33,704 nt of DNA from an uncultured Prevotella sp. GTDB lineage: Bacteria > Bacteroidota > Bacteroidia > Bacteroidales > Bacteroidaceae. Within the stretch, counting starts at the first letter, position 1. Every line of letters begins with the position of its first letter. A program made the position numbers and the translations under genes. Shown here piece by piece: positions 1 to 9,580 of this stretch. The stretch is from contig CAMPYJ010000028.1 in assembly GCA_946998205.1 (NCBI GenBank), positions 1 through 33,704 on the forward strand, given 5' to 3'. The notes beneath the pieces were generated by a model that made no database searches, had not been told where the DNA came from, and saw only the letters and a list, made by a program, of their open reading frames with translations.

Positions 1-173
1 ATAATGTGTTGCTATAAAAAACATAGCCGATTTTTATAAAAAAGCACATCACAGTAAACTAAAAATAAGCTATTTTTACTACATTTTTAATCTATTTTTA
101 GTATAAAAATAATCTATTTTTCTGTTTTAAATATCATTTATTCGTTTATTAAAGGATAACATTACCTCTATTC
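1..173. other. AT-rich non-coding stretch
   Basis: This stretch is very AT-rich, with many short T and A runs such as repeated CTATTTTT blocks. I see no open reading frame, no clear TAnnTTTG promoter and no hairpin followed by a T-run. It lies directly before the 37-bp direct repeats. It could be a leader or promoter region for them, but nothing proves that. Confidence 0.5.
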
Positions 174-276
174 ACATGATGACATCCATCAAACAAGTCG
201 CATCGGCTACTCTGCTCGACGATGTTTCCGCTTATCCTTACATGGTGACATCCATCAAACAAGTCGCATCGGCTAC
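174..276 (+). repeat. Two 37-bp direct repeats at 66-bp period (CRISPR-like or in-frame duplication)
   Basis: Copies at 174-210 and 240-276 differ at one base and are separated by a unique 29-bp spacer. Repeat length, spacer length and the AT-rich left flank resemble a minimal CRISPR array. However, there are only two repeats, no clear internal palindrome and no cas genes here. The period is divisible by three, and both copies sit in one open frame at 176-340, where a TSIKQVASAT peptide recurs at 22 residues. A partial tandem duplication in a small gene is therefore equally possible. Confidence 0.6.
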
Positions 277-340
277 AGAGATTCAATATCGACCTGAACG
301 TGAATGTTTAAGATTGGTTGTTCTTTTATCAATACACTGA
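176..340 (+). CDS. Possible 54-residue small ORF with an internal peptide repeat
   Basis: The frame runs from ATG at 176 to TGA at 338-340. It encodes a short peptide in which TSIKQVASAT occurs twice, 22 residues apart, because the underlying DNA repeat has a 66-bp period. I recognise no family, signal peptide or membrane segment. No consensus promoter was found upstream. It could be a real small gene with a partial duplication, the start of a broken gene, or chance openness in repeated DNA. The repeated DNA is certain but translation is not. Confidence 0.2.
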   Translation: MMTSIKQVASATLLDDVSAYPYMVTSIKQVASATEIQYRPERECLRLVVLLSIH

Positions 341-764
341 AAATTATTTTGACAACCATCCTGCTGATAATTTGCGTGTAGACAAACAAACTTGCATCCA
401 TGCGTAAATACGCTGAATATGGAGAAATTTGTATATTGTTGACATACAGCATATTGTGTGTGTTGGTTCCAAGATAAGCCTCTTTTTGACGCCTTTTGGG
501 GAGCAAAGGCATTGTTTTAAGCCGCTTATTGGCATGCTTTTGTCGTGCAAAGGCCTGTAAATTGGACCTCAAAGTGATGCTTCTTGGCGGCTCATCTCAT
601 GGCTTTGAGCGTGAAAGGTGTTTTTTCTTGTCAAATTAGTACCTGCGCGCACCCCGCAGGCCTATCGATTTTTTCCAGATTGAAAGTTTTCAAAGGTCGT
701 TTTAGGGGCTAAAAACAATCAAAAAATAGGACATTTAGGGTGAGCGCCCTACCATGCTCCGTCA
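277..764. other. Non-coding region, no recognised gene
   Basis: Short frames exist on both strands but none resembles a known protein. A small GC hairpin lies at 642-660 (CCTGCG / CGCAGG). The segment 692-720 shares AAAGGTCGTTTT followed by GGCTAAAA and CAATC with the left interior of the foldback element at 5961-5988. It may therefore be a decayed relative of that element. Confidence 0.4.
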
Positions 765-800
765 AACAAAAATGGGGTACATCCTTACGGACATACCCCA
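765..800 (-). terminator. Rho-independent terminator of clpB
   Basis: Inverted repeat TGGGGTA (773-779) / TACCCCA (794-800), extended inward by a weaker stem. Read on the minus strand it is followed by TTTTTGTTT, the arrangement of an intrinsic terminator about 100 bases after the clpB stop. Two further GC palindromes lie between it and the stop: a near-perfect one at about 842-864 and a perfect 15-bp one, GACCCGC-C-GCGGGTC, at 881-895. Confidence 0.75.
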
Positions 801-897
801 ATAATAGGTTTTCATGACGTGCAGGCCGTACGGCTGTACCCGCGTCCCGCATGCTCTGCGGGATGCGGTGCGTCGGGCAAAGACCCGCCGCGGGTCA

Positions 898-3486
<2,589 letters not shown>

Positions 3487-3719
3487 AATCCTGTTTTCCT
3501 TTCTTTTTTAATTTTTTCTTCATCTGCTTCATGATGTCCAAAAGGTGTGCCTTAGCATGGTGATGCGCCAACCTGTCGGTCTTTTCGTGTCAAGTTGACC
3601 GGTAAAGTGCTTGCCGTATCCCTTGCGTCTGCCTGTTTGTCCTTGATTTGTTTTGCGATGGAGAGGGGCTTTGTTTCAGCGGGTCGTTGCTTCAACATGG
3701 TATAAAAGGATGTGATTTC
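3487..3719. other. Intergenic region between divergent clpB and nucleotidyltransferase genes
   Basis: No open frame resembling a gene and no strong hairpin were seen. The clpB promoter must lie here, but I find no TAnnTTTG box on the minus strand, so clpB may use a divergent promoter or another sigma factor. The promoter for the rightward gene lies at the right edge. Confidence 0.4.
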
Positions 3720-3751
3720 TTGTGGCTATTAAGCGTTTTTTGCTATCTTTG
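3720..3751 (+). promoter_or_regulatory. Bacteroidetes-type promoter for the nucleotidyltransferase gene
   Basis: TTG at 3720-3722, a 21-bp spacer, then TATCTTTG at 3744-3751, matching the known primary-sigma consensus of the phylum. Transcription should begin near 3757, giving a leader of about 65 nt. The leader begins with ATAGGCTG followed by TGCCT, the same start-of-transcript motif found after the promoters at 6269 and 16160. AGGC-TGT-GCCT can form a tiny hairpin. Confidence 0.75.
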
Positions 3752-3821
3752 CAAATGATAGGCTGTGCCTGTTGTATCTCTACTGATTTGAACATTGATT
3801 ATCATTAAAATAAAACTGATT

Positions 3822-4733
3822 ATGAAACCAACATTATTACTGCTTGCTGCCGGCATGGGTAGCCGTTATGGAGGATTGAAACAACTTGACGGTTTGGGAC
3901 CTAACGGAGAAACCATCATGGACTATTCTATCTATGACGCCATCAAAGCAGGTTTCGGAAAAATTGTATTTGTCATTAGAAAAGACTTTGAAGGCGAGTT
4001 CAGAGAGAAGGTGTTGTCTAAATATGCGGGTCATGTTCCTGCCGAAGTATGCTTCCAGGCCATTGACAAACTGCCGGAGGGCTTCACCGTACCTGCTGGC
4101 CGTGAAAAGCCATGGGGTACCAATCATGCCGTGATGATGGCTGAGGAAGTGGTCAGCGAGCCGTTCTGCGTCATCAACTGCGACGACTTCTATAATCGGG
4201 ACGCATTCATGGTGATGGGAAAGTTCTTGGCTGATCTTCCGGAAGGATCGAAGAACAGCTATGCCATGGTGGGCTTCCGCGTAGGCAATACGTTGTCGGA
4301 GAATGGTACCGTGGCCCGCGGTATTTGCGAAAAGAACGCGCAAGGAAACCTGACCACCGTTGTTGAACGTACCGAAATCATGCGCGTTGACGGCGCTGTG
4401 TGTTACAAAGACGAGCAAGGCCAGTGGGTGGCTGTGGATGACAACACACCCGTATCGATGAACATGTGGGGATTCACACCCGATTATTTTAAGTACAGCG
4501 ACGCTTATTTCAAGGAGTTTCTCTCCAATCCAAAGAACATGGAGAACCTCAAGGCTGAGTTCTTCATCCCATTGATGGTTAATAAGTTGATTCATGAGGG
4601 AACGGCTACCGTGAAGGTTCTCGACACTACCAGCAAGTGGTTCGGCGTTACTTATGCGGCAGACCGTCAGGATACCGTGGACCGCATACGGTCGCTGGTT
4701 GAGCAAGGCGTATATCCCAGCCGGTTATTCTGA
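3822..4733 (+). CDS. NTP_transferase-family nucleotidyltransferase
   Basis: A protein of 303 residues when started at ATG 3822. An upstream ATG at 3795 is in frame, but the family N-terminus begins at MKPTLLLLAAG. The signature LAAGMGSRYGGLKQLD (about residues 8-23) is the G-x-G-x-R...K nucleotide-binding loop of sugar-phosphate nucleotidylyltransferases, which join an NTP to a sugar phosphate to make NDP-sugars. A later INCDDF segment probably supplies the metal-binding acidic residues. The protein lacks the hexapeptide-repeat acyltransferase domain of GlmU. The substrate cannot be read from sequence; related Bacteroidales proteins are usually annotated only as nucleotidyltransferase. It has its own promoter and is followed by a different transcription unit about 130 bp away. 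Confidence 0.85.
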   Translation: MKPTLLLLAAGMGSRYGGLKQLDGLGPNGETIMDYSIYDAIKAGFGKIVFVIRKDFEGEFREKVLSKYAGHVPAEVCFQAIDKLPEGFTVPAGREKPWGTNHAVMMAEEVVSEPFCVINCDDFYNRDAFMVMGKFLADLPEGSKNSYAMVGFRVGNTLSENGTVARGICEKNAQGNLTTVVERTEIMRVDGAVCYKDEQGQWVAVDDNTPVSMNMWGFTPDYFKYSDAYFKEFLSNPKNMENLKAEFFIPLMVNKLIHEGTATVKVLDTTSKWFGVTYAADRQDTVDRIRSLVEQGVYPSRLF

Positions 4734-4783
4734 GGGATGAGTTTTTAGATCTTTTTGTTTTTGAGTTTTTAAGTTTTTGCGTT

Positions 4784-4832
4784 TTCAAGTTGGCGGGTGG
4801 TGGCTTTTGTGTCAAGCAGCCGCCAACTTGAA
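4784..4832 (+). other. Perfect 13-bp inverted repeat between genes
   Basis: TTCAAGTTGGCGG (4784-4796) and CCGCCAACTTGAA (4820-4832) form a 13-bp stem with a 23-base loop. No T-run follows on either strand, so it is not a textbook intrinsic terminator. The stretch before it (4741-4783) is an irregular series of GTTTTT units. It may end the upstream transcript or fold in the leader of the DHH gene. Confidence 0.55.
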
Positions 4833-4863
4833 GGCGAAGACATACTGAACGTACATTCGTTAC

Positions 4864-5907
4864 ATGAACATAGACATTTTAGCACCGGAGGAGTTGGAGC
4901 TGTTGCGACAGCTCATTGCCGACGCTCAACACATCATCATCTGCGGACACAAGTCGCCTGACGGTGACGCGCTGGGTTCCTCACTGGCCTGGTGCGATTA
5001 TCTGAAGAGCCAGTGTGGCAAGCAGCCTGTCGTCGTGATGCCCGATGCGTATCCCGATTTCTTGCGGTGGCTGCCCAACAGCGACCGCATCGTGCGGTAC
5101 GACAAACACCAGGAGGAAGTGAAGCAGCTGTTCCAAAAGGCCGACCTGGTGTTCTGTCTCGACTTTGGCAGCACCGGTAGGGTAGACGAGATGCAGCCCG
5201 TACTGGAAGCGAGTCCCGCCAAAAGGGTGATGGTAGACCATCACACCAACGCCGACATGGATACGGTGTTCGCCATATCACGGTCGGATGCCAGCAGCAC
5301 CAGTGAGCTGATATTCCGCATGATTTGGCAGCTGGGCGGCTTTGAACGGATGACGTGTCAGTGCGCCGTGCCCATCTATTGCGGCATGATGACCGACACG
5401 GGAGGCTTTACCTACAATTCGTCCAGTCCGGACATCTTCTTCATCATCAGTCAGTTGCTGACGAAGGGATTTGACAAGGACAAGATTTACCGCAACGTGT
5501 ACAACAACTACAGCCAGTGGGCCATTCGGTTGCGGGGCTACATGATGTCACAAAAGCTGAACGTCTTTGAGGATTTTCATGCCTCATATTTTGCCATCTC
5601 GCGCAATGACATGCGCAATTTCCATTTCGTGAAAGGCGATGCGGAGGGCTTGGTGAACGTCCCGCTCTCCATCAAGGGCATGAAGTTGTCCATTTCGTTG
5701 CGTGAGGACGACCGCAAGGACAACCTCGTGTGGGTGAGCCTGCGCTCGGTTGACGACTTTCCGTGCAATGAGATGGCGGCCGAGATATTCAACGGGGGAG
5801 GGCATGTCAATGCCAGTGGCGGAAAACTCCACTGCTCGTTGGACGAGGCGGAGAAGGTGGTGAGGCAGGCTTTCATACGTTATGAGGATAGGTTGAAACG
5901 TAAATAG
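4864..5907 (+). CDS. DHH-family phosphoesterase, NrnA-type (nanoRNase / pAp phosphatase)
   Basis: This 347-residue protein has both parts of the DHH/DHHA1 architecture. The N-terminal catalytic domain contains GHKSPDGDALG (H29, D33, D35 as metal ligands) and V-D-H-H at 124-127. The C-terminal DHHA1 domain contains GGGHVNASGG at 311-320, the substrate-binding glycine loop. Length and motif order match bifunctional oligoribonuclease / 3'-phosphoadenosine 5'-phosphate phosphatases, which degrade the shortest RNA fragments and recycle pAp in the cytoplasm. No clear promoter box was found in the 130-bp upstream gap. The foldback element at 5944 begins 36 bp after the stop codon, so the 3' untranslated region probably includes it. 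A cyclic-dinucleotide or pGpG hydrolase activity is a possible alternative within the family. Confidence 0.88.
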   Translation: MNIDILAPEELELLRQLIADAQHIIICGHKSPDGDALGSSLAWCDYLKSQCGKQPVVVMPDAYPDFLRWLPNSDRIVRYDKHQEEVKQLFQKADLVFCLDFGSTGRVDEMQPVLEASPAKRVMVDHHTNADMDTVFAISRSDASSTSELIFRMIWQLGGFERMTCQCAVPIYCGMMTDTGGFTYNSSSPDIFFIISQLLTKGFDKDKIYRNVYNNYSQWAIRLRGYMMSQKLNVFEDFHASYFAISRNDMRNFHFVKGDAEGLVNVPLSIKGMKLSISLREDDRKDNLVWVSLRSVDDFPCNEMAAEIFNGGGHVNASGGKLHCSLDEAEKVVRQAFIRYEDRLKRK

Positions 5908-5934
5908 CCGGCGCGCGGCAGCTTGTTCCTATCG

Positions 5935-6225
5935 TCAATAATTCACGGCTCTTTCATTTAAAAGGTCGTTTTGTGGCTAAAACAATCATGTTCTTTAGTA
6001 TCAACAACGAATAGAACAAATGAAACGAATCTGATTGTCAGAATCAATGAACGCTGGCGTTCAACGAATGCGAATTTGACAAAGACACGCGATATGTTCA
6101 TGTCGGCGGATTTGTTTCATTGGCAGAACGCCTGCGTTCATTGCCTTGTTAACTTGATTCGTTTCATTGGTTTTATTTGTTGTTAAACAACATTGTCCTT
6201 AAATGAAAGAGCCGTGTCAATAATT
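5935..6225. mobile_element. Foldback (MITE-like) element with 9-bp target duplication
   Basis: The element spans 5944-6216. Its termini are perfect 18-bp inverted repeats, CACGGCTCTTTCATTTAA (5944-5961) and its complement (6199-6216). It is flanked by identical 9-bp direct repeats TCAATAATT at 5935-5943 and 6217-6225, as expected for a target-site duplication. Inside, the left arm (about 5990-6070) and the complement of the right arm (about 6100-6190) are clearly similar, sharing blocks such as AATGAAACGAATC and CAATGAACGC, so the whole unit can fold back. The only frame inside, of 71 codons, resembles nothing. With no transposase it would need one supplied in trans. Confidence 0.85.
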
Positions 6226-6245
6226 TATAAAAGCAATGCTTTTCC

Positions 6246-6276
6246 TTTGTTGTTTTACCGACTTTAACTACCTTTG
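6246..6276 (+). promoter_or_regulatory. Bacteroidetes-type promoter for the DUF4827 lipoprotein gene
   Basis: TTTG at 6246-6249, a 19-bp spacer and TACCTTTG at 6269-6276 match the phylum consensus. Transcription should start near 6283, so the RNA begins in ATAGGCTGCGCC and carries the tandem repeats in a leader of roughly 215 nt. The promoter's -7 box lies inside the first repeat unit. Confidence 0.75.
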
Positions 6277-6478
6277 CATAAAATAGGCTGCGCCTTAACA
6301 AAGTAAGTTTACTTCCTTTGTCTTCGGCTTGCGCTATTTTTGCATAAAACAGGCTGCGCCTTAACAAAGTAAGTTTACTTCCTTTGTCTTCGGCTTGCGC
6401 TATTTTTGCATAAAACAGGCTGCGCCTTAACAAAGTAAGTTTACTTCCTTTGTCTTCGGCTTTCGCCATTTTCGCATG
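6268..6478 (+). repeat. Three 66-bp tandem repeats in the leader of the DUF4827 gene
   Basis: Units lie at 6268-6333, 6334-6399 and 6400-6465, and a degraded fourth start follows at 6466-6478. Units 2 and 3 are practically identical and unit 1 differs slightly at its left end. Each opens with a TAnnTTTG box (TACCTTTG, TATTTTTG, TATTTTTG) followed by CATAAAA, then AGGCTGCGCCTTAACAAAG, and ends in TTCGGCTTGCG. Units 2 and 3 have TTTG only 14 bp before the box, so they are not full promoters. The minus-strand frame is open across all copies as a 22-residue repeat, which follows from the 66-bp period. A related 65-bp unit lies inside the MITE at 10695-10759. Confidence 0.9.
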
Positions 6479-6499
6479 ACATCGCATATAGTTTAAAAG

Positions 6500-7138
6500 A
6501 TGAAAAGAATCATATTTCCACTGTTTACCTTGTTGGCCTTCTGCTTTTTGGCATCGTGCCGCGACAACAAGACCTACGCGGACCAAAAGGAAGCGGAACG
6601 CAGCGCCATCAACAAGTTTATCGCCGATTCGGCCGTGCGCGTCATCTCTGAAGAGACATTCGCAAGGCAGGGTTACACCACCAACGTGCAACGCAATGAG
6701 TTTGTCTTGATTCCCAGCAGCGGTGTCTACATGCAGATCGTAAGAAACGGCGTGGGAGAGAAAATCAGGAACGGCGAGACCGCCGACGTTCTCTGCCGTT
6801 TCTCGGAACGTAACCTGATGACCGACTCCTTACAGCTTTCCAACAACGTGCCGTATTATTCATCCGTGGTGGACAAGATGACGGTTCGCAACACCAGCGG
6901 AACGTTTACGGCTTCGTTCGTACGGGGTGAGAGCGTGATGTCCAGCGCTCTGAACACAACCGAGGTACCGGCCGGCTGGCTGGTTCCGCTGAATTATATC
7001 CGCGTGGGCAGACCCGAGGCGGAGGGCGACGAGATAGCCAAGGTGAGGCTGATAGTTCCGCATACCAGCGGGCATAATTACGCGAGACAGAGCGTGTATC
7101 CCTGTCTGTACGACATCACGTACCAGCGGAGCAGGTGA
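6500..7138 (+). CDS. DUF4827 family lipoprotein
   Basis: This 212-residue protein begins with a lipoprotein signal peptide: a basic MKR start, a hydrophobic stretch and lipobox LASC with the acylated cysteine at C20. It should be anchored in the envelope facing the periplasm or surface. The rest matches the Bacteroidales family DUF4827, whose function is not established. The segment around residues 65-95 (GVYMQIVRNGVGEKIRNGETADVL) recalls the FKBP-type peptidyl-prolyl isomerase fold, but that is only a resemblance. It has its own promoter and an unusual long leader of 66-bp repeats. It lies 52 bp upstream of the phosphohexomutase gene with no terminator between, so the two are probably co-transcribed. 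Confidence 0.8.
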   Translation: MKRIIFPLFTLLAFCFLASCRDNKTYADQKEAERSAINKFIADSAVRVISEETFARQGYTTNVQRNEFVLIPSSGVYMQIVRNGVGEKIRNGETADVLCRFSERNLMTDSLQLSNNVPYYSSVVDKMTVRNTSGTFTASFVRGESVMSSALNTTEVPAGWLVPLNYIRVGRPEAEGDEIAKVRLIVPHTSGHNYARQSVYPCLYDITYQRSR

Positions 7139-7190
7139 GCCGAACCCGCGGACAGATTGACATGAACACTAACTTTAAACAATAATCATC

Positions 7191-8570
7191 ATGACGTTAA
7201 TCAAATCAATTTCAGGTATCCGAGGTACCGTCGGGGGCCGTTCGGGCGACACGCTGAACCCGTTGGACATCGTAAAGTTCACGTCTGCCTATGCTACGTT
7301 CATACGCAGAAGCGGAATGTCGAAGAGCAACACCATCGTAGTGGGACGCGACGCGCGCATCTCAGGTGAGATGGTGAAGAACGTGGTGTGTGGAACGTTA
7401 ATGGGAATGGGCTACGACGTCATAAACATAGGGCTGGCTACAACGCCAACTACCGAGCTTGCCGTGAGAATGTCTCAGTCGGCGGGCGGCATCATCATCA
7501 CCGCAAGCCATAACCCAAGGCAGTGGAACGCGCTGAAACTGCTCAACCATGAGGGTGAGTTCCTCACCAAGGCCGACGGAAACGAGGTGCTGGGAATAGC
7601 CGAGAAGGAAGACTTTGAATACGCTGACGTCGACCATTTGGGTAAGTATACTGAAGATAATTCTTATGATCAGCGGCATATTGACGATGTTTTAGCACTC
7701 AAACTCGTGGACTTGCCTGCCATCAAAAATGCGAAGTTCAATGTAGTGGTTGACGGCATCAACAGCGTGGGCGGCGTCATCCTGCCCAAGTTGTTGAACG
7801 CACTGGGTGTCAGGTACACGCTTCTCAACGGTGATCCCACGGGTGACTTCGCGCACAACCCCGAGCCGTTGGCCAAGAATCTCGGAGGTATCATGAGCGA
7901 GATGGCCAGCGGAAAATACGACTTGGGTATCGTGGTGGACCCCGACGTAGACCGACTGGCCTTCATTTGCGAAGACGGAGCCATGTTCGGCGAGGAATAC
8001 ACGCTGGTGAGCGTGGCCGACTATGTGCTGAGCCACACGCCCGGCGACACGGTTTCTAACTTGAGCTCCACGCGCGCGTTGCGTGACGTCACCGAGAAAC
8101 ATGGCGGCAGGTACTTCGCTTCCGCGGTAGGAGAGGTGAACGTAACCACCAAGATGAAAGAGGTGAACGCCGTCATCGGCGGCGAAGGCAACGGGGGAGT
8201 GATATATCCCGAGTGCCATTACGGCCGCGACGCCTTGGTGGGCATCGCCTTGTTCCTGTCGTCGCTGGCGCATGAGGGCTGCAAGGTGAGCGAGCTCCGC
8301 AAGTCGTACCCCACCTATTTCATGGCGAAGAACCGCATCGACTTAACGCCTGAGACTGACATCAGCGCCATTCTCGACCGTATCAAGGAAATCTACGCCA
8401 ACGAGAAAGTGACGGACATCGACGGGGTGAAGATTGATTTCGCCGACAAGTGGGTTCACTTGAGGGCCAGCAACACCGAGCCCATCATACGCGTTTACAG
8501 TGAGGCCGCGACGCAAGAAGAGGCTGAGGCACTGGGACAAAAACTCATGAACATCGTCTATGAGATGTAG
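7191..8570 (+). CDS. glmM: Phosphoglucosamine mutase-type alpha-D-phosphohexomutase
   Basis: This cytoplasmic protein of 459 residues has all four landmarks of the alpha-D-phosphohexomutase superfamily. These are the active-site serine loop TASHNP with S106, the magnesium loop DPDVDR (D250, D252, D254), the sugar-binding loop GEGNGG at 331-336 and the C-terminal phosphate-binding loop RASNTEPIIR. Bacteroidales proteins of this length and sequence type are normally assigned to GlmM, which converts glucosamine-6-phosphate to glucosamine-1-phosphate for peptidoglycan and lipopolysaccharide precursors. Phosphomannomutase or phosphoglucomutase activity cannot be excluded from sequence. The gene follows the DUF4827 lipoprotein gene and ends in a strong terminator. 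Confidence 0.88.
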   Translation: MTLIKSISGIRGTVGGRSGDTLNPLDIVKFTSAYATFIRRSGMSKSNTIVVGRDARISGEMVKNVVCGTLMGMGYDVINIGLATTPTTELAVRMSQSAGGIIITASHNPRQWNALKLLNHEGEFLTKADGNEVLGIAEKEDFEYADVDHLGKYTEDNSYDQRHIDDVLALKLVDLPAIKNAKFNVVVDGINSVGGVILPKLLNALGVRYTLLNGDPTGDFAHNPEPLAKNLGGIMSEMASGKYDLGIVVDPDVDRLAFICEDGAMFGEEYTLVSVADYVLSHTPGDTVSNLSSTRALRDVTEKHGGRYFASAVGEVNVTTKMKEVNAVIGGEGNGGVIYPECHYGRDALVGIALFLSSLAHEGCKVSELRKSYPTYFMAKNRIDLTPETDISAILDRIKEIYANEKVTDIDGVKIDFADKWVHLRASNTEPIIRVYSEAATQEEAEALGQKLMNIVYEM

Positions 8571-8609
8571 AAAACCGTCATAGGCGTGCCTCGGGCAGGC
8601 GTAAGGCGG

Positions 8610-8674
8610 GACGGCTTTGCCGGGTTCAGGACTCGTTTACGGGGGGCTGACCCGGCAAGGCCGTCTTGTTTTTG
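8610..8674 (+). terminator. Strong intrinsic terminator after glmM
   Basis: A long, nearly perfect stem pairs GACGGCTTTGCCGGGTTCAG (from 8610) with CTGACCCGGCAAGGCCGTC (ending 8665), allowing one bulge and one G-U pair. TTGTTTTTG follows at 8666-8674. It closes the DUF4827-glmM unit. Confidence 0.88.
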
Positions 8675-8905
8675 CGGCATTTCATAGGGCGCTGGGTGGT
8701 TGTAGCCCAGCCCTTTTCTGGTCTGCCCGCGCAGGTTTCCCGCCAAGTCTGCCGCCGCCCCGCTTGGTAAGTCGCCCGGCATGCGCGCGGGCGCATCCAG
8801 CCCGAAAACCAAAAGCCATGACATTGGCTGACAAAGTAATTGACATTGGCGTTCAATTCACATGCCTTTGGCGTTCAAAGTCAATGCTGTTGAACGCATG
8901 TGTGA
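8675..8905. other. GC-rich non-coding stretch with GGCGTTCAA repeats
   Basis: No gene recognised. GGCGTTCAA occurs at 8848-8856 and 8870-8878. GCGTTCAA (8871-8878) also forms an inverted repeat with TTGAACGC (8890-8897). The foldback element at 5944 contains similar GAACGC/GCGTTC pieces, so this may be debris of a related element. Confidence 0.35.
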
Positions 8906-9430
8906 CATGCCGTTTATTATGCGGGTGCGCTTAACAATCACGATTTCAGATTTAAATACTGCAATCTTTGGTCAATCAATTATAAGGTAGACGATGCTGT
9001 TTTTGATAAAACTAATCAGCAAGAAATTGATAAGGCAAATATTGCGGAGGATACGCAACCCGTGAAAACTATTTACGACCCTTGTCCCGTGGGTTACAGA
9101 GTTCCGACAGCGATTGCCCTCAAACAATTTAATGGGAAAGTTCGACATAAGCCAGATGTCGGCGGCGATCCTGACTACTACATATATGTGGAGGTTGATA
9201 AGACGAAGAAAAAATTTTTAAAGTTATCATCTAACGTTGATCCTGTTAATGGGAATATAAATAATGCCAGTTGTGCTTTTTTGTCTTCCACGCCCTATAC
9301 CACCTATTATGGCAGGACGTTACAGATGCCTGATCAGGAAAATGAATTCTATTTGCAAAATTTCGATGGTATATTTACGGGTTACTCAATACTTCCGATG
9401 AAAGAGAAGCCTAAAGGCGCAGCCCGATAA
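8906..9430 (+). pseudogene. C-terminal remnant of a fimbrillin-like surface protein
   Basis: From just after a stop at 8903-8905 the frame stays open to 9430, but it has no start codon at its left edge; the first usable GTG is at 9062. The translation contains VYYAGALNNHDFRF, then KTIYDPCPVGYRVP (around 9065-9106) and ends with GYSILPMKEK. This is the conserved end of many Bacteroidales surface lipoproteins (fimbrillin / Fibrobacter-paralogous type), so the C-terminal domain is intact while the signal peptide and N-terminal domains are gone. Base composition is more AT-rich than the flanking housekeeping genes. A 44-bp piece (9178-9221) is duplicated at 10557-10600. Confidence 0.7.
9178..9221 (+). 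repeat. 44-bp direct repeat, left copy
   Basis: This lies inside the fimbrillin-like remnant. The first 34 bases are identical to 10557-10590 and the rest differs at two bases. The two copies bracket the end of the remnant and the fic gene. Confidence 0.9.
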
Positions 9431-9550
9431 GGGGGGGCGTTGGCATTGCTGAAAGGCGTTGGAAGGTTTGTTCGCATGTGAGAGACGGCTCTTGCTTCAC
9501 CGGTGTGAAGAATGCGACTGAACCTTCCAATGCCGCGTGGGGATGGTTAT

Positions 9551-9574
9551 GGCCGGTTCTATAAATTACCACCC
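9551..9574 (+). mobile_element. Solo terminal repeat of the GGTTCTATAAATTA MITE family
   Basis: GGCCGGTTCTATAAATTA followed by CCACCC matches the left end of the MITEs at 10601 and 10616 for about 23 bases and then stops. No matching right end is present before the fic stop codon at 9581. It is a truncated copy or the scar of a deletion. The rest of 9431-9580 holds nothing recognisable. Confidence 0.7.
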
Positions 9575-9580
9575 TTAATT

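Noticed and set aside
273..572. A 99-codon minus-strand frame left of clpB
   Set aside because: No recognisable domain, no promoter box, and its end lies in the direct-repeat region; judged non-coding.
6268..6478. The 66-bp repeats as a CRISPR array
   Set aside because: The whole 66-bp unit is conserved, with no variable spacers, and it overlaps a promoter.
6173..6691. A 172-codon minus-strand frame with a 22-residue peptide repeated three times
   Set aside because: It is the shadow of the 66-bp tandem repeats (66 is divisible by three) and overlaps the DUF4827 lipoprotein gene, whose signal peptide and family match are convincing.
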